Of a stretch of DNA of 64,000 nt, positions 9,335 to 18,045 are shown piece by piece. Each line of letters starts with the position of its first letter. The first letter of the stretch is position 1. Position numbers and translations under genes: made by a program. The notes beneath the pieces are model-generated. The model worked only from the letters and a program-made list of their open reading frames with translations. It had not been told where the DNA came from and searched no databases. Source of the stretch: Sneathiella chungangensis (GTDB lineage: Bacteria; Pseudomonadota; Alphaproteobacteria; Sneathiellales; Sneathiellaceae); contig NZ_WTVA01000015.1 of assembly GCF_009882935.1 (NCBI RefSeq), positions 629,108 through 693,107 on the forward strand. The letters are read 5' to 3'.

Positions 9335-10222
9335 GTGGAAGCACTGTTTTTTCATGTCAGCAACGTGCTGGTTCCGGTGCTGCTTTGTATTCTGGTTGGC
9401 TATGCTCTCGCCCGGTTCCGCAAGCGGTTCGATACCAAAACCGTCGGCGATGTCGTGGCGAATGTCGGTTATCCGACGCTGATCCTCTCGCATCTCACCG
9501 AGAACCACATCTCGTTCGGTGAGTTTCTCGATGTCATGGCCGCCGCGGCCGTGATGATCGCCGGATTTACCCTCATCGGATATGCCTTTCTCAAGATCAT
9601 CCGGCGGCCGGTGCGCGCTTTTCTGTCACCGATGATGTTGAACAATGTCGGCAATATCGGCCTGCCGATCAGCCTGCTGGCCTTCGGCAGCGACGGCATG
9701 GCCATCGCCCTTGCGGTTGTCGCCGTGGTAATCGCCGGTATTTTTACGGTCGGCATGTGGCTTCCCATTGGCAAGGTATCGCTGACCGACCTGATCCGCC
9801 AACCGGCGGTCTACAGTGTGGTTATCGCCCTCCTCCTCATGGGAACAGGGACCAGCCTTCCGGGTCCCATCGCCGCCTGTTCCAAGATTCTGGGCGGCCT
9901 TGCCGTTCCTCTGATGCTGCTTACGCTTGGCTATACACTTGCCACTCTCCGGGTCGAGGGCATGATCACCGGCCTCTATCTTGCGGCCTTTCATATTGCC
10001 ATGGCCGGCGCTGTCGCCTATATGATCGTGTGGCTTTTCGGTTTTACGGGCACGACGCGCGGAGTCTTCATTCTGATGTGCCTGATGCCGGCGTCCGTCG
10101 CCACCTATCTTTGGGTTGAGCGTTACCAGAATGAACATGCATCCGACGTTGCCAGCTTCATCATGGCGTCAACGTTGCTGACCATTCTGGTCGTACCGCT
10201 CGCCCTCACTTACTGGATTTAG
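9335..10222 (+). CDS. AEC family transporter (auxin efflux carrier-like)
   Basis: 295 residues with about ten hydrophobic helices, a central broken-helix region (LNNVGNIGLPISLLAFG) and the C-terminal LMPASVATYLWVERY typical of the AEC/MdcF/YfdV permease family. These carry organic acids such as malonate or malate across the inner membrane. The start is GTG at 9335 directly behind an AGGGGGG ribosome site; an overlapping ATG two bases earlier is out of frame. Its nearest same-strand neighbour is the ABC ATPase 42 bases downstream, but there is no clear functional link. Substrate unknown. Confidence 0.85.
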   Translation: MEALFFHVSNVLVPVLLCILVGYALARFRKRFDTKTVGDVVANVGYPTLILSHLTENHISFGEFLDVMAAAAVMIAGFTLIGYAFLKIIRRPVRAFLSPMMLNNVGNIGLPISLLAFGSDGMAIALAVVAVVIAGIFTVGMWLPIGKVSLTDLIRQPAVYSVVIALLLMGTGTSLPGPIAACSKILGGLAVPLMLLTLGYTLATLRVEGMITGLYLAAFHIAMAGAVAYMIVWLFGFTGTTRGVFILMCLMPASVATYLWVERYQNEHASDVASFIMASTLLTILVVPLALTYWI

Positions 10223-10264
10223 ATCGGTAGCGATCCAACAATAAATACTGAAGAAAATAAAAGA

Positions 10265-11215
10265 ATGACTGAAACAGCGCCGTCAACGCCTGCCCTGCAA
10301 GTTCGGGATCTGGTGAAAATTTACAAGGTCAAGGGCCCGGGTCCCGACAAAACCGCGTTGAAGGGCATTAACCTCGACGTCAAGCAGGGATCCTTCTTTG
10401 GTCTGCTCGGGCCCAATGGCGCCGGTAAATCGACCCTGATCAACATCATTGCCGGGCTTGTCAACAAGACAGGCGGCGAAGTGCGCATCTGTGGTTTCGA
10501 CACGGAAAAAGACATGCGCGCCGCCCGAAGCGCCATCGGCGTCGTGCCACAGGAACTCAATCTCGACGCCTTTTTCACGCCGCGCGAAGTCATGGAATTT
10601 CAGGCGGGGCTTTATGGCGTGCCGAAATCAAAACGCCGCACCGACGAAATCCTTGCGGCCATGGGCCTGACAGACAAGGCGGATGTCTACGCCCGGACGC
10701 TGTCCGGCGGCATGCGGCGGCGGCTTCTGGTCGCCAAGGCCATGGTCCACAGCCCGGACGTCCTGATCCTTGATGAGCCGACGGCGGGCGTGGATATCGA
10801 ATTGCGCCAGCAACTCTGGGCCCATGTCAAAAAGCTCAATGATGAAGGCACGACAATTATCCTCACCACTCACTATCTGGAGGAGGCGGAGGAGCTTTGC
10901 GATACCATCGCCATCATCAATCATGGCGAGGTGGTTGCCTGCGAGCCAACGGAAGACCTTCTTGGCCGGCTCGATATGAAAAATGTCTGCCTGGTTCTCG
11001 GTCATGACATTTCCGAGGTACCGCCGGGTTTGCGGAAATTCAACGCCACCCTCTCCCATGGCCGCAGGATCAATATCGCCTACCGGCCGAGCGAGACGGA
11101 AATGGCGAAGATCCTGAAGGCGGTGACGGAGGACGGTCTTGACATTGTCGACCTGACCACGGAGGAGCCCGACCTCGAAGATGCCTTCCTGCAGATGACG
11201 TCGGCACGGCAATAA
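10265..11215 (+). CDS. ABC transporter ATP-binding protein, YadG/CcmA-like (ABC-2 type)
   Basis: 316 residues. Walker A GPNGAGKST, signature LSGGMRRRL, Walker B LILDEPTAG and the switch histidine in TTHYLEEAEE are all intact, so it should be an active ATPase. The sequence is closest in character to YadG, which pairs with the YadH ABC-2 permease for export. No permease gene follows: the next gene is an amidohydrolase on the same strand after 77 bases. The permease partner must be encoded elsewhere. A C-terminal domain of roughly 80 residues follows the nucleotide-binding domain, as in other exporter ATPases of this group. Confidence 0.88.
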   Translation: MTETAPSTPALQVRDLVKIYKVKGPGPDKTALKGINLDVKQGSFFGLLGPNGAGKSTLINIIAGLVNKTGGEVRICGFDTEKDMRAARSAIGVVPQELNLDAFFTPREVMEFQAGLYGVPKSKRRTDEILAAMGLTDKADVYARTLSGGMRRRLLVAKAMVHSPDVLILDEPTAGVDIELRQQLWAHVKKLNDEGTTIILTTHYLEEAEELCDTIAIINHGEVVACEPTEDLLGRLDMKNVCLVLGHDISEVPPGLRKFNATLSHGRRINIAYRPSETEMAKILKAVTEDGLDIVDLTTEEPDLEDAFLQMTSARQ

Positions 11216-11292
11216 AGTCTCGATCCGCGCCCTGTATTGCGTTATCTTGTGGCAAATAGTTTGCGGTCAAACAAAAATCATAGGCGAGACAA

Positions 11293-12483
11293 ATGACGAC
11301 GACTTTATATTCTGGCGGTCATGTATTTGACGGCGTTGACACCCTCCTTGAAAATCATGCGGTGCTGGTTGACGGCGATACCATCAAGGATGTCGCGCCT
11401 GCCGAGAAATATGCGAATTACCAGGGGACGCGCGTTGATACCAGCGGCGGAACACTCATGCCCGGCATTGCGGATTGCCATGTGCATCTGGTCTATAAGG
11501 GCGAAGCCGACCCGCGCGGCAGCATCGAAGGGGTCAATCCCGGCGAAATCACCCTCCGGGTTCTCGAAAATGCCCAACTCTCGCTTAAATCGGGCATCAC
11601 CTCGGTTCGCGATTGCGGCGGCCGCGACTATCTGGAGTTTCCGGTGCGCGACGCCTGCAACAGCGGCCGCCTCTTCGGTCCGAACATCATGGCATCGGGC
11701 AAAATGATCTGCATGACCGGCGGCCATGGCAATAAAAACGGCCGGGTCGCGGACGGTTGCGATGAGGTGGTGAAAGCGGTCCGCGAGCAGATACATGCCG
11801 GCAGCGACCTGATCAAGATCATGGCAACTGGCGGCGTCATGACACCCGGCGTCAATCCGGAAGATGCCCATTATTCGGCCGAGGAAATGCGCGTCGGCGT
11901 CGCCGAGGCAAGCCGTTTTCACAAGACGTCCGCAAGCCATGCGCAGGGCGCGGAAGGGATCATGAATGCGGTCCGCGCCGGCATCACCTCGATTGAACAT
12001 GGCATTTTCATGAACCAGCAATGCCTGGACGCAATGATGGAACGGGGGACCTATCTTGTCCCGACCCTTGCCGCCGTCCAGAACATTCTCAATAACGCCG
12101 ACAAGGGCATCGCCGCCTATGTTGTCGAGAAATCGCGCCGCGTGTTCGAAAAGCACAAGGAAAGCTTCAAGATGTTCTACAAGGCAGGCGGCAAGATCGC
12201 CATGGGAACGGATGCGGGCACCCCCTTCAACCTCCATGGCGAGAATGCCATGGAAATGGCCTATATGGTCGATTGCGGCATGACGCCCATGGATGCCCTG
12301 AAAAGCGCGACGTCCGTCGCCCACAGCCTGATGCAATTCGAAGATCGCGGCCAGATCAAGAGCGGATTCAAGGCAGATCTCCTGATTGTCGACGGAAATC
12401 CGGCGGAGGATATCCTGATGGCGGCCGCCAAGACAAACCACCGGATGGTCGTCAAGAACGGCCGGAAGGTGGATTTCCCCTGA
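11293..12483 (+). CDS. Metal-dependent amidohydrolase (imidazolonepropionase / M38 peptidase-like)
   Basis: 396 residues in the amidohydrolase TIM-barrel family. The HxH metal motif is in GIADCHVHL near residue 60, a likely bridging lysine in SDLIKIMATGG, further histidines in ASHAQG and SIEHGIF, and the catalytic aspartate in MGTDAGTPF. The N- and C-terminal strands form the usual composite beta domain (ending KADLLIVDGNPAEDI). Relatives hydrolyse Xaa-Arg/Lys/Pro dipeptides, N-acyl amino acids or cyclic amides. No signal peptide is present, so it is cytosolic. ATG at 11293 follows an AGGCGAG ribosome site. Exact substrate unknown. Confidence 0.87.
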   Translation: MTTTLYSGGHVFDGVDTLLENHAVLVDGDTIKDVAPAEKYANYQGTRVDTSGGTLMPGIADCHVHLVYKGEADPRGSIEGVNPGEITLRVLENAQLSLKSGITSVRDCGGRDYLEFPVRDACNSGRLFGPNIMASGKMICMTGGHGNKNGRVADGCDEVVKAVREQIHAGSDLIKIMATGGVMTPGVNPEDAHYSAEEMRVGVAEASRFHKTSASHAQGAEGIMNAVRAGITSIEHGIFMNQQCLDAMMERGTYLVPTLAAVQNILNNADKGIAAYVVEKSRRVFEKHKESFKMFYKAGGKIAMGTDAGTPFNLHGENAMEMAYMVDCGMTPMDALKSATSVAHSLMQFEDRGQIKSGFKADLLIVDGNPAEDILMAAAKTNHRMVVKNGRKVDFP

Positions 12484-12588
12484 GATCTGGTGGTCTCTGA
12501 CGATTTTTTCGCAGAATTGATTGGCATCAAACGCGATCCGGACTACCTATTGTATAAGGGAACTGTCATGTTCGGAAAGGAGTGTTTC

Positions 12589-12780
12589 ATGTCAATGAAA
12601 TCGGACTTTGAACGTATTCAGGAAAAGAACCTGCGTCGCCGTCAGCGGGAGGAGGGAGAGAAAAACCTTAGAAAGGGCCTCGCCGATCCGCATGAAGACG
12701 ATCTCATGATTACCGTGACCGCCAATCGCGAGAGAGCGGAAAACCGGGAAAAGATTGATCAACTGAAGCGCAACCGCTGA
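12589..12780 (+). CDS. Small charged hypothetical protein, 63 aa
   Basis: The frame is open from 12490, but a strong AAGGAG at 12577-12582 lies six bases before the ATG at 12589, giving a 63-residue product. It is very rich in Arg, Lys and Glu, predicted mostly helical, and without cysteines, a signal peptide or a membrane segment. I do not recognise the family. It lies between the amidohydrolase and the tRNA-Arg gene. Confidence 0.6.
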   Translation: MSMKSDFERIQEKNLRRRQREEGEKNLRKGLADPHEDDLMITVTANRERAENREKIDQLKRNR

Positions 12781-12819
12781 CAGTCGGCGCCAAATGGGCA
12801 GGGCGGCGCCCTAAAATCG

Positions 12820-12848
12820 TTGCAACCGCAGACCGCTTGGGCTATAGC
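12820..12848 (+). promoter_or_regulatory. Likely promoter of the tRNA-Arg gene
   Basis: TTGCAA at 12820-12825 and TATAGC at 12843-12848 form a -35/-10 pair with a 17-base spacer. The predicted start falls a few bases before the mature tRNA 5' end at 12864. No competing gene starts here. Confidence 0.55.
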
Positions 12849-12863
12849 AGGGACTTCATCTCA

Positions 12864-12942
<79 letters not shown>

Positions 12943-12987
12943 CTTTTCAATGGGTTAGATTATTTTAGTGTATTTGATGTTGTTGTC

Positions 12988-13006
12988 AGCAATCAAATAG
13001 CAATCA
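12988..13006. repeat. Island A left iterons (putative integrase arm sites)
   Basis: Two direct copies of AGCAATCA at 12988-12995 and 12999-13006, an 11-bp period (AGCAATCAAATAGCAATCA). The same word occurs three times at the other end of the island. Only 46 bases separate it from attL. Confidence 0.7.
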
Positions 13007-13148
13007 AATTTGATGATTCTTAACTTAATCTATTTTCATTGATATTTTCTGACTGCTAATTGGGATTTCTGCCGCGATTTACGCAAATCCATATGTCAGA
13101 AAGATTAGATTTATGTTGAAAAAATAGCAGCGTTTGTCGCCAGAACAA

Positions 13149-14222
13149 TCAAGTTAAGAGGCTGTTTTTAGTCAAATATGTAGTGACGGAGAATATAAGC
13201 CCTCCAAGCACCAACATCAATCGCCCAATATCCCTTTGAGATATCATTGCTTGAGATTCTCCGTCTATTCTTACTTTTATAGCCTCAATTGGAGCACTAT
13301 AATCATGGATCCCCTTCTCACTAACATAGCAATCTTGTAGTACGAAATTGTAAACATTAGTATAGACAAAATAGCCCTGCGTATCCCTTAATATTTTTAA
13401 AATTGGAATTCGCACCATATAAATATTTAGATAATTCATAGCTGCTAAAATTAAAAATCCGGCAGCGGACAAGAGTCCAAGTAAGGGCCAAATATTATTA
13501 TATATAAAATTTGCGGTCTTTTGATTACTCTCCGGTAGATTAGTTAGAGTTACTATAAACAAAGATGCAGGAACAATGTATAATACAATAAGGATGAATA
13601 TAATAAATATAGTTTTGGCGTAATTTCTTGACGCTCTATTTACATTAAAATCACCGATCATTTCAAAACAGGTTTTTCTTTTTTTCATTTGTTGTTGTCG
13701 AATTTTCAAGATCGCCAAGACAGCGTTATCACCGCGATGTTTCTTAGAATCCCATTCAAGATTTCCTATATTTTCTACCAGCTTTTCCAATAAGGATTTT
13801 AGTGATAAGTTTCGTACAATATAGTCTGCTGGAACTCGTATTTTAACTGGCTGGCTTTCCAAAAATTCTCGATCCGGTTGCGCGAAGAAAGACTTGGGCC
13901 GCAATCCGTGGAAATCATGATTGTGACCAAGTTTATTTTCTTTCACAAAGTCTGATATGTGCTTTGCAATTCGATCTGCAATACTCGATTTGATCTCTAG
14001 GTCGGAAAAAATAACGATAGTAAATAGGCCATCTAACTTTTGCTGAAAGCCTACCCTAATCGAAGTATCCCTTTCCAAGAGTCCTTCACAATTACACTTT
14101 TCAAATTCTTCTTTGATTTCTTGTTTCGAAAGTTCAGTTGCTCGATTTTTAACGGGTATATTTCCAATTGGCACGCTACCAACGGGCCGCCAACCCAAGT
14201 ATGCGTTAAAATGCCTGCTCAT
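13149..14222 (-). CDS. Hypothetical protein with three C-terminal membrane helices
   Basis: 357 residues that I do not recognise. The first 200 residues are soluble and charged. Hydrophobic helices follow at about 203-228, 242-266 and 330-350, with a soluble loop between the second and third that carries YVSEKGIHDY. No signal peptide, nucleotide-binding motif or nuclease motif is seen. Its start overlaps the stop of the upstream 91-codon gene by four bases (ATGA), so the two are translationally coupled. Low GC and unusual codon use mark it as acquired DNA. The place at the outer edge of an island next to restriction genes makes an accessory or defence role possible, but that is inference only. 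Confidence 0.6.
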   Translation of the reverse strand: MSRHFNAYLGWRPVGSVPIGNIPVKNRATELSKQEIKEEFEKCNCEGLLERDTSIRVGFQQKLDGLFTIVIFSDLEIKSSIADRIAKHISDFVKENKLGHNHDFHGLRPKSFFAQPDREFLESQPVKIRVPADYIVRNLSLKSLLEKLVENIGNLEWDSKKHRGDNAVLAILKIRQQQMKKRKTCFEMIGDFNVNRASRNYAKTIFIIFILIVLYIVPASLFIVTLTNLPESNQKTANFIYNNIWPLLGLLSAAGFLILAAMNYLNIYMVRIPILKILRDTQGYFVYTNVYNFVLQDCYVSEKGIHDYSAPIEAIKVRIDGESQAMISQRDIGRLMLVLGGLIFSVTTYLTKNSLLT

Positions 14223-14494
14223 TCAAATGAGGGTATGCTCTTAAAATACCGAAAAAAATTGGTAAAATTTGTTGGCTCGACGTAAATTTCGCAATCTTCC
14301 TCGATTGGTTGAACAAGTTTCAATGCCGCAAGTCTATAAACCAATTGTTTATCACTGTCGGACAGATCGTAAAATGAAACTCTGTTATTCGAAATATTTT
14401 GTAAAAAAAGCTGAAGTTCCTCCGACAAGTTGCTGTCAAATTTGACGCCTTTTCCCACTTTCTCTTCAAATCTTTCTTCTAGCATAGCGATCAT
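14219..14494 (-). CDS. Small hypothetical protein coupled to the membrane protein, 91 aa
   Basis: An acidic soluble protein of 91 residues (88 if the second Met at 14485 is used). The middle reads NISNNRVSFYDLSDSDKQLVYRLAALKLV and looks like a small helical domain, followed by an acidic patch. It has no recognised family. It ends inside the start of the 357-residue membrane protein gene (ATGA overlap). A fixed stoichiometry or regulatory partnership is therefore likely; toxin-antitoxin or sensor-effector roles are possible but unproved. Confidence 0.55.
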   Translation of the reverse strand: MIAMLEERFEEKVGKGVKFDSNLSEELQLFLQNISNNRVSFYDLSDSDKQLVYRLAALKLVQPIEEDCEIYVEPTNFTNFFRYFKSIPSFE

Positions 14495-14755
14495 TTGCCT
14501 TCCCCTTACTACTTATAATAGTTGTTATAAGTCGCATAAACATAATATACCTTTTGCTATCTTTATAAAAGTTTAAACTAAAAAATTGCAGAAATGTGCG
14601 GCTGGTTACAACCTCGCTGTTAAATATCGGCAAGAATCCTTTTGAATATATTCCAGATGAAGATGCCAACGGTCAGCATTTTTCGGAAGTGAATAGCATG
14701 CGGTTAAGCGAATAAATTCAAACACACATCTGACCAATTTTTTCCCAAGCAGATT

Positions 14756-15373
14756 TCAAAACCCAATCCTAAACCGCTGTGCGGCCATCGCGTTGCAGCG
14801 TCGCTCATAGCTCTCGCATTTTGCCTGCAATTTCTCGTAAGTTTTCCAGTGCATTCCTTTGGGTTTTTCGGGAAACCACTCATCAATGCAGGTGCTACCG
14901 CCAAGCCGACGGCGGATAGCTTGCGCTTGCGATAGATACCGGAACATCGGACTTTCCTGCTGGCTGGTGTATCCGAGCCTGTAGGCCGATCTACTCGCAA
15001 ACAGGTTGCCACCTGGAGGAAGATGTAGTTTTGCCACCCTGGAGCCATTTGCGGGGCATACAAACCACCAGCGCAGGCCGCCATAGTGAGGGCAGGTCAC
15101 CGTCAATCGAACCTTGTAATCCTCTGGCGTTCCATCGTGCCGATAGTGCAGCCGCACCCACGCCGCATACGGATCGATCAGGTCCGCTTCATAGCTAATG
15201 CTTGCCCGCGCTTCATCTGTGTGGTTATTCCACCAGGTGAGGGAACCTCTAACATGCTTTCCCGGAATAATGGCCTTTTCCCGAAGCAGCTTGAACAAGT
15301 CCAACGTCAAGCCGTCTTCTACAACCGTTTTCTTGCTCCACCGATACCACGTACCGGAACCATCACCACCCAA
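14756..15373 (-). CDS. Hypothetical protein of the MGGxGSGxWYRW mobile-element family
   Basis: 205 residues starting MGGDGSGTWYRWSKK, with a beta-rich middle (GLRWWFVCP, then RVAKLHLP) and a basic C-terminus. I recall proteins with this opening as uncharacterised genes on alphaproteobacterial islands and prophages, where the second half usually carries a zinc-ribbon-like Cys pair. Here that stretch reads NLFASRSAYRLGY, so the expected cysteines look lost. It may be a decayed nucleic-acid-binding protein. The gene is isolated from its neighbours by more than 100 bases on each side. Function unknown. Confidence 0.55.
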   Translation of the reverse strand: MGGDGSGTWYRWSKKTVVEDGLTLDLFKLLREKAIIPGKHVRGSLTWWNNHTDEARASISYEADLIDPYAAWVRLHYRHDGTPEDYKVRLTVTCPHYGGLRWWFVCPANGSRVAKLHLPPGGNLFASRSAYRLGYTSQQESPMFRYLSQAQAIRRRLGGSTCIDEWFPEKPKGMHWKTYEKLQAKCESYERRCNAMAAQRFRIGF

Positions 15374-15490
15374 AATCCACCCGATTGTTTTTCGTCGAAA
15401 TCATTAGGAAATTTTACTATAAATGGCGGATTTCTGCACCGCTTTTCATCTAATAGTGCGTAGTATTAGATTAAAAATCTAACCACAAAC

Positions 15491-16144
15491 CTAGTCAATA
15501 TCTTCTGATCGAAGTTCCCAGATCAAATGGAAGATCTGATGCCCATTTGGATCCAATCCAAGAGTTTCAGAAAAGAACTGGATAACATTCTGCAAAGCAG
15601 CATAATTTGTTGCATCTATGATAAAGACTACCTCTAACTTTCTATTCTTAATTTCTTCCGATGGCAGTGGAGTGGAAAGCTTTGGGTCCGGTTCAAGACA
15701 ATGGATTCGCAGAACGTTGTCGATTTTAAGTACATTTGCAACGTCATCAAAACAAAAGCTCATATCCAACCGTGACGCAGGGAACCGAATTAGTGCAGCG
15801 AACGAGGCCACTCCAAAACCTTGGTCGAACGGAACATTCATCACACGGCGATTAGTATTTATCATCCGAGAAAAACTCTGCAGTGACCAATCTGTCTGAT
15901 TGCTAAATGCTTCGCGATATTTCTCCGACGTAAAGACATCAATACTCCGCGCTCGATATATCGCTAGATACTGAGGCCCATTGCCAGCAATAGATTTGTA
16001 TCTTCTGGCCCATTGAAATCCGGGAATAGCACAACGCTCTTCCATATGTTCGCGATCATACCACCGATTGAAATCGTCTTCAAAAAGCGGATCGATATCT
16101 GTGGCAATGAAAAGTTCTGCAGGCAATGAACGACTATCACTCAT
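15491..16144 (-). CDS. EthD-like dimeric alpha/beta-barrel protein in the catabolic cluster
   Basis: 217 residues. The N-terminal half contains WYDREHMEERCAIPGFQWARRY, the pattern of EthD/DUF4286-like ferredoxin-fold proteins, which often assist or catalyse small-molecule steps in degradation pathways. The second half looks like a divergent repeat of the same fold. It is the last gene of a same-strand series (IclR, TRAP-TAXI, lyase, hydro-lyase subunits) with a 99-base gap before it. Its association with the hydro-lyase suggests a step on the same substrate, such as isomerisation, decarboxylation or lactone handling. That is inference; no catalytic residues can be named. Confidence 0.6.
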   Translation of the reverse strand: MSDSRSLPAELFIATDIDPLFEDDFNRWYDREHMEERCAIPGFQWARRYKSIAGNGPQYLAIYRARSIDVFTSEKYREAFSNQTDWSLQSFSRMINTNRRVMNVPFDQGFGVASFAALIRFPASRLDMSFCFDDVANVLKIDNVLRIHCLEPDPKLSTPLPSEEIKNRKLEVVFIIDATNYAALQNVIQFFSETLGLDPNGHQIFHLIWELRSEDID

Positions 16145-16243
16145 TATCTTGCTCCATATGTAAAATAAATGTTGGGATTATTATTCGAAGGTAAGGAAAA
16201 CTATTTCACTCAAGTAGAGAGGGATTCTGCGCGCAAGATCTTT

Positions 16244-16762
16244 CTAGGTATTTACGATACCGGCTCTTCTAAACATAAAATCCATTCCACTACCTGCCTC
16301 GACAATTTCCCGCATTATCTCTGGAATTGGATCTGTCTTAAGTTCCTTTTGCGTTGTCAGGTTAATTATTAAACCTTCAATAAAATCTACCTCTAACTCA
16401 TCACCACTCTCTACCAAACCCCTAATCCCGGAGACCGGAGACAAGATAGGAACGCCTGCGTTAATACAAGTGCGTAACGGACCTCTCAGAACAGATTCTG
16501 CAATTATAGAAACTCCCGCTCCTTTGAGGCCCAGGAACCCTTGCACATGAGGATTACCAAAACCAAAGTTACGGCCCGCGACAATAAAATCTCCAACTTT
16601 AATTTTTGAGGGTAACGTCGGATCAATTTGCTCAAAAATATGATGTGCGAGTACCTCGGGCCGATATTCCTGCTCACGCACAAATTTAAGCGACATAATG
16701 CCGTCGTCATTAGATATGTTATCGCCAAAAACCCAGGCTGTGCCTGTCTTACGCCATTGCAT
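16244..16762 (-). CDS. Aconitase-family hydro-lyase small (swivel) subunit, LeuD/DmdB-like
   Basis: 172 residues with the swivel-domain fold of 3-isopropylmalate dehydratase small subunits: WVFGDNISNDDGIM at the start, VGDFIVAGRNFGFGNPH in the middle, then GVSIIAES and NAGVPIL. It should complete the active site of the large subunit encoded 14 bases upstream. Odd feature: the loop that in LeuD and aconitase reads G-x-G-S-S-R-E/D, carrying the catalytic serine and a substrate-binding arginine, here reads GFGNPHVQGF. Either chemistry or substrate differs from isopropylmalate dehydratase. Best guess is a dehydratase for a branched dicarboxylate such as 2,3-dimethylmalate. Confidence 0.75.
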   Translation of the reverse strand: MQWRKTGTAWVFGDNISNDDGIMSLKFVREQEYRPEVLAHHIFEQIDPTLPSKIKVGDFIVAGRNFGFGNPHVQGFLGLKGAGVSIIAESVLRGPLRTCINAGVPILSPVSGIRGLVESGDELEVDFIEGLIINLTTQKELKTDPIPEIMREIVEAGSGMDFMFRRAGIVNT

Positions 16763-16776
16763 GCCTATATATTCCT

Positions 16777-18045
16777 TTATAAGTAATTTCTCGGATCGAC
16801 AATTTCACCTGCAATCGCTGCGGCGGAAGCCGTCATGGCATTTGACAAGTAAATATCGGCTTTCTGACTACCCATCCGTCCAGGTATGTTCGTGGTGCCA
16901 GTGCCGATACAAACTTCGCCATCGGCTAACGGCGCCAGGCTACCGTAACAAGGGCCGCAACTAGGCGCAGTAACCATCGCCCCTGCGTCAACGAAGATAC
17001 TCAATAGTCCCTCTTTCGCAGCGGCGCTGTAAATTTGCTGAGAGGTCGGCACAACTACCATTCTCACCCCCTCCCTAACCGTACGACCTTCGAGAATGCG
17101 AGCTGCCGCACGCAAATCCTCCATACGCCCACCAGCGCATGAGCCGATATAAACCTGATCAACCTTTACGCCCGCCGCCGCGCTGACCTTGTCAACATTT
17201 TCTGGACGTGGAGGCAGTGCGATCATCGGCTCAAAGTCGGAAAGATCTTCGTTGAAAACCTCAGAATAGGAGGCTCCGGCATCGCTGGATACAATCTCAT
17301 ATTCTCCCTTAACTCGGGCGGCAAGATAGTCACGCGTTACACTGTCTGGTTCAAACAAAGCCGCCTTCGCACCAATGTCTACGGCGACATTGCAAATCGT
17401 CATACGAAAATCCATATCAATCGAAGCAGTCGCAGTTCCCCCAAACTCCAACACACGGTAATCAACCCGATCTCTGCCAAGTTTACTGATAAGCCATTGG
17501 CTTATATCTCGTGACATGACACCTTCATTTAGGGTACCGGAATAGTTAATTCGGATGGTCTCCGGAACGCGAAACCACATTTCACCTGTTACAAAAGCCT
17601 GCAACGCCTCATAGACAATGGGTGTTGCCAACGCCCCAACTGCACCCAATGTAGTAATATGAGTATCATTCCCGGTCACCAGCATTCCGGGCAGGACATG
17701 ACCATTCTCGACAATTGCCTGATGGCTGATTCCATGCCTGCCCTCATCATAGAAATGCGAAATACCTAGCTCCTTCAATTGAAGGCGCAAATCACGTTTT
17801 AAAGCCGCCACCCTCTCAGACTGAGCTGGCACTTCATGATCCGCAAATACAATTATTTTTTCTGGATTACGCAGTTTATATATTCCACGCTCCTTAATTG
17901 TCTGCAAATAATGCGGCAAGGTAAGATCAATAGCCTGAAATAAATCAGGTTCACACATCAACAGCTCCCCGATATTCGAAAATTCTTTACCTGCAGTGCG
18001 CGCAAATACTTTCTGGGCTATCGTTTGTGGAGAGTGAGTATTCAT
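16777..18045 (-). CDS. Aconitase-family hydro-lyase large subunit, LeuC/DmdA-like
   Basis: 422 residues, the length of archaeal-type LeuC and of 2,3-dimethylmalate dehydratase large subunit. The three cysteines that hold the 4Fe-4S cluster are present: Cys303 in IGSCAGGRMEDLRAA and Cys363/Cys366 in APSCGPC. DHEVPAQS and GNDTHITTLGAVGA are the usual substrate and cluster-side motifs. The ATG overlaps the lyase stop by four bases (ATGA), so expression is coupled. The enzyme reversibly adds or removes water from a hydroxy-dicarboxylate. Pairing with an isocitrate-lyase-superfamily lyase points to 2,3-dimethylmalate chemistry of nicotinate breakdown or a related C5-C6 acid rather than leucine synthesis. 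Confidence 0.82.
   Translation of the reverse strand: MNTHSPQTIAQKVFARTAGKEFSNIGELLMCEPDLFQAIDLTLPHYLQTIKERGIYKLRNPEKIIVFADHEVPAQSERVAALKRDLRLQLKELGISHFYDEGRHGISHQAIVENGHVLPGMLVTGNDTHITTLGAVGALATPIVYEALQAFVTGEMWFRVPETIRINYSGTLNEGVMSRDISQWLISKLGRDRVDYRVLEFGGTATASIDMDFRMTICNVAVDIGAKAALFEPDSVTRDYLAARVKGEYEIVSSDAGASYSEVFNEDLSDFEPMIALPPRPENVDKVSAAAGVKVDQVYIGSCAGGRMEDLRAAARILEGRTVREGVRMVVVPTSQQIYSAAAKEGLLSIFVDAGAMVTAPSCGPCYGSLAPLADGEVCIGTGTTNIPGRMGSQKADIYLSNAMTASAAAIAGEIVDPRNYL

Noticed and set aside
8874-9482. 202-codon plus-strand frame beside polA
   Set aside because: It overlaps the real 59-codon zinc-finger gene on the other strand and the AEC start, and has no family features.
12781-12813. 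Possible terminator before the tRNA
   Set aside because: GGCGCC occurs twice, but no stable stem with a T run can be drawn.
12988-13006. CRISPR-like repeats at island ends
   Set aside because: Only two or three 8-bp copies with 3-base spacing and no cas genes; they fit integrase arm sites.
14466-14669. 67-codon minus-strand frame upstream of the small island A gene
   Set aside because: It overlaps the start of the 91-codon gene in another frame and the product is not recognisable.
16244-18045. Leucine biosynthesis leuCD
   Set aside because: No leuA or leuB nearby, the small-subunit catalytic motif differs, and the genes are within a catabolic operon with importer and lyase.
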